A DNA stretch of 64,000 nt, taken from positions 14,078,776 through 14,142,775 of the forward strand of contig NC_135568.1 of the NCBI RefSeq assembly GCF_964340395.1. The letters run 5' to 3'. Below, piece by piece: positions 62,905 through 64,000 of this stretch. This DNA is from Glandiceps talaboti (Eukaryota; Hemichordata; Enteropneusta; Spengelidae). Position 1 is the stretch's first letter. Every line of letters starts with the position of its first letter. The translations under genes and the position numbers were made by a program. A model generated the notes under the pieces. The model was given only the letters and a program-made list of their open reading frames with translations. It was not told the origin of the DNA and did no database searches.

Positions 62905-62990
62905 ACACAGCCGTCACCTGGCGGGTTCGAACCCAGACTACAGAGGTAAGAGGCATACAAGGTAACCGCTCAGCCAACAACAACCCTAAA
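62905..62990 (-). repeat. tRNA-derived SINE fragment or tRNA pseudogene
   Basis: On the minus strand an A box TGGCTGAGCGG (62966-62976) and a B box GGGTTCGAACCC (62923-62934) are spaced as in a Leu/Ser-type tRNA. The flanking acceptor arms do not pair well, so a working tRNA gene is unlikely. Confidence 0.6.
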
Positions 62991-64000
62991 ACCCCACTGA
63001 TATACATGGTTAGGGCGCCATCAGTAAATGGGGGGGGGGGGGGTTGGCCCAGGTTTTTATGTAAAATATGACCCTTCCCCCATCCCTTCTATTACTATTG
63101 ACCTTCGCCCTGTTAAAAACATGGTTTACGTGCTGACACTAGTCCCAGAATCAGGGGTTTAAAGGACTTAATCCCACCACTGCCACCATGTTGACATTTT
63201 GAATGGTATTGGATATTTCCCAACTACTAGCACTGTATAGAATGTGTTAAATCTGCAGTGCATTAATCAATACCAGTGTTTGGATCTCACTGACTGAGTT
63301 TACACAACAGCAAGAACTTTAACACCCACACACTAGATGGACACACTCCCAATATATTGACGGGAATGAGATCAACATCTCAACAACAGCATTACAATAT
63401 ACCTTACCCAACTGTTCCTGTTCTACTCCTGTGAGACCCACTTTCACTTCTCTCCTCACATCACACCTGACAATTAATTCAGTACATGGTTGTCAGCAAT
63501 GACTTGATTGACATGGCCTGATATTATTGTACCTACCCTAACCTTCCTTCACACTCTCCCTATCCGATGTGGCAGCAGTAGGATGCCAAATTCCCCCAAA
63601 ATACAAAATAATGAGTCAAAGTAAAATGTGACCACCTGGTATACTATTTTCTAGAATTGAATAAATTTAAAAATTATTTTTTGAGAAGGGAAAATATTTT
63701 TATTTAGTAATTTACCAGTATTTGGTTTCAAAATGTAAGTAAACACAGGCAAATAATTGTAATAGGTAAACTTGGGGATAATAATGAATTTTGGGCAAGC
63801 GAATGAGCAAAAATGCTATTGAAAGCTGCATCAACTGGGAACCGAGTATTTAATTTATTCACTCTGTGCTAATTTATTCAAAGAATGTTTTGTACTGAAC
63901 AAAGGAAAGCTTCTGAATTTGCTTTAGCACAGTCAAAATTACAATGAATTTTTCTGTAACTGCAGAAAATACCATAAATAAAATTTCAAATTTAATTAAA

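Larger units (their letters stand above)
57341..64000. other. Non-coding stretch to the window end
   Basis: No gene recognised on either strand. It holds a short telomere-type run, a three-copy tandem repeat, an AACC-rich tract and a tRNA-like fragment, listed separately, and a G run at 63031-63042. It could be intergenic or part of a large intron. Confidence 0.35.

Noticed and set aside
62905-62990. Functional tRNA gene
   Set aside because: A and B boxes are good but the acceptor stem does not pair and no terminator T run follows at the expected place.

Overview
This is eukaryotic, animal nuclear DNA: AT-rich, mostly non-coding, with spliced genes, microsatellites, foldback elements and a LINE. 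The best guess for the organism is an invertebrate deuterostome, most likely an ambulacrarian such as a hemichordate. Support: replication-dependent histone genes whose H2B core reads [10 protein letters not shown], a form I associate with ambulacrarians; two ST8Sia-type sialyltransferase genes, a family centred on deuterostomes; a CR1/L2-type LINE; and a short TTAGGG telomere-type run. Amphioxus is not excluded, and the species cannot be fixed from sequence alone.

Layout. 1-5.4 kb: non-coding, probably the 5' intron/UTR territory of a BTB-Kelch (KLHL9/13-type) CUL3-adaptor gene whose coding part is one exon at 5494-7251. 7.3-16.8 kb: no gene recognised; minisatellites and several foldback elements. 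16822-17568 (-): an unusual 248-aa protein that looks like two ectoine-synthase-type (EctC) cupins in tandem. 18.6-24.6 kb and 31.7-35.5 kb (-): two tandem paralogous ST8Sia-like genes, each rebuilt here from four coding exons with matching intron phases (373 and 356 aa), separated by a 5'-truncated LINE with an intact reverse-transcriptase frame. 37.5-48 kb: a histone cluster with two divergent H2A/H2B pairs and two H4 genes, all with metazoan histone stem-loops. 48-64 kb: no gene recognised; the main feature is a ~4-kb satellite of a 27-bp unit at ~53.4-57.3 kb.

The histone genes are the replication-dependent nucleosome core set (H3 and H1 are not in the window). Their mRNAs should be 3'-processed by SLBP/U7; H2A and H2B messages carry a second small hairpin right after the stop codon, which H4 lacks. 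The two sialyltransferase-like proteins are type II membrane proteins with intact sialylmotifs L and S but with Arg or Lys where the family has its catalytic His of motif VS. The tandem EctC-like protein likewise keeps the fold signature but has lost most of the expected metal ligands. Possible enzyme-fold proteins without canonical catalytic residues are the main biological surprise here.
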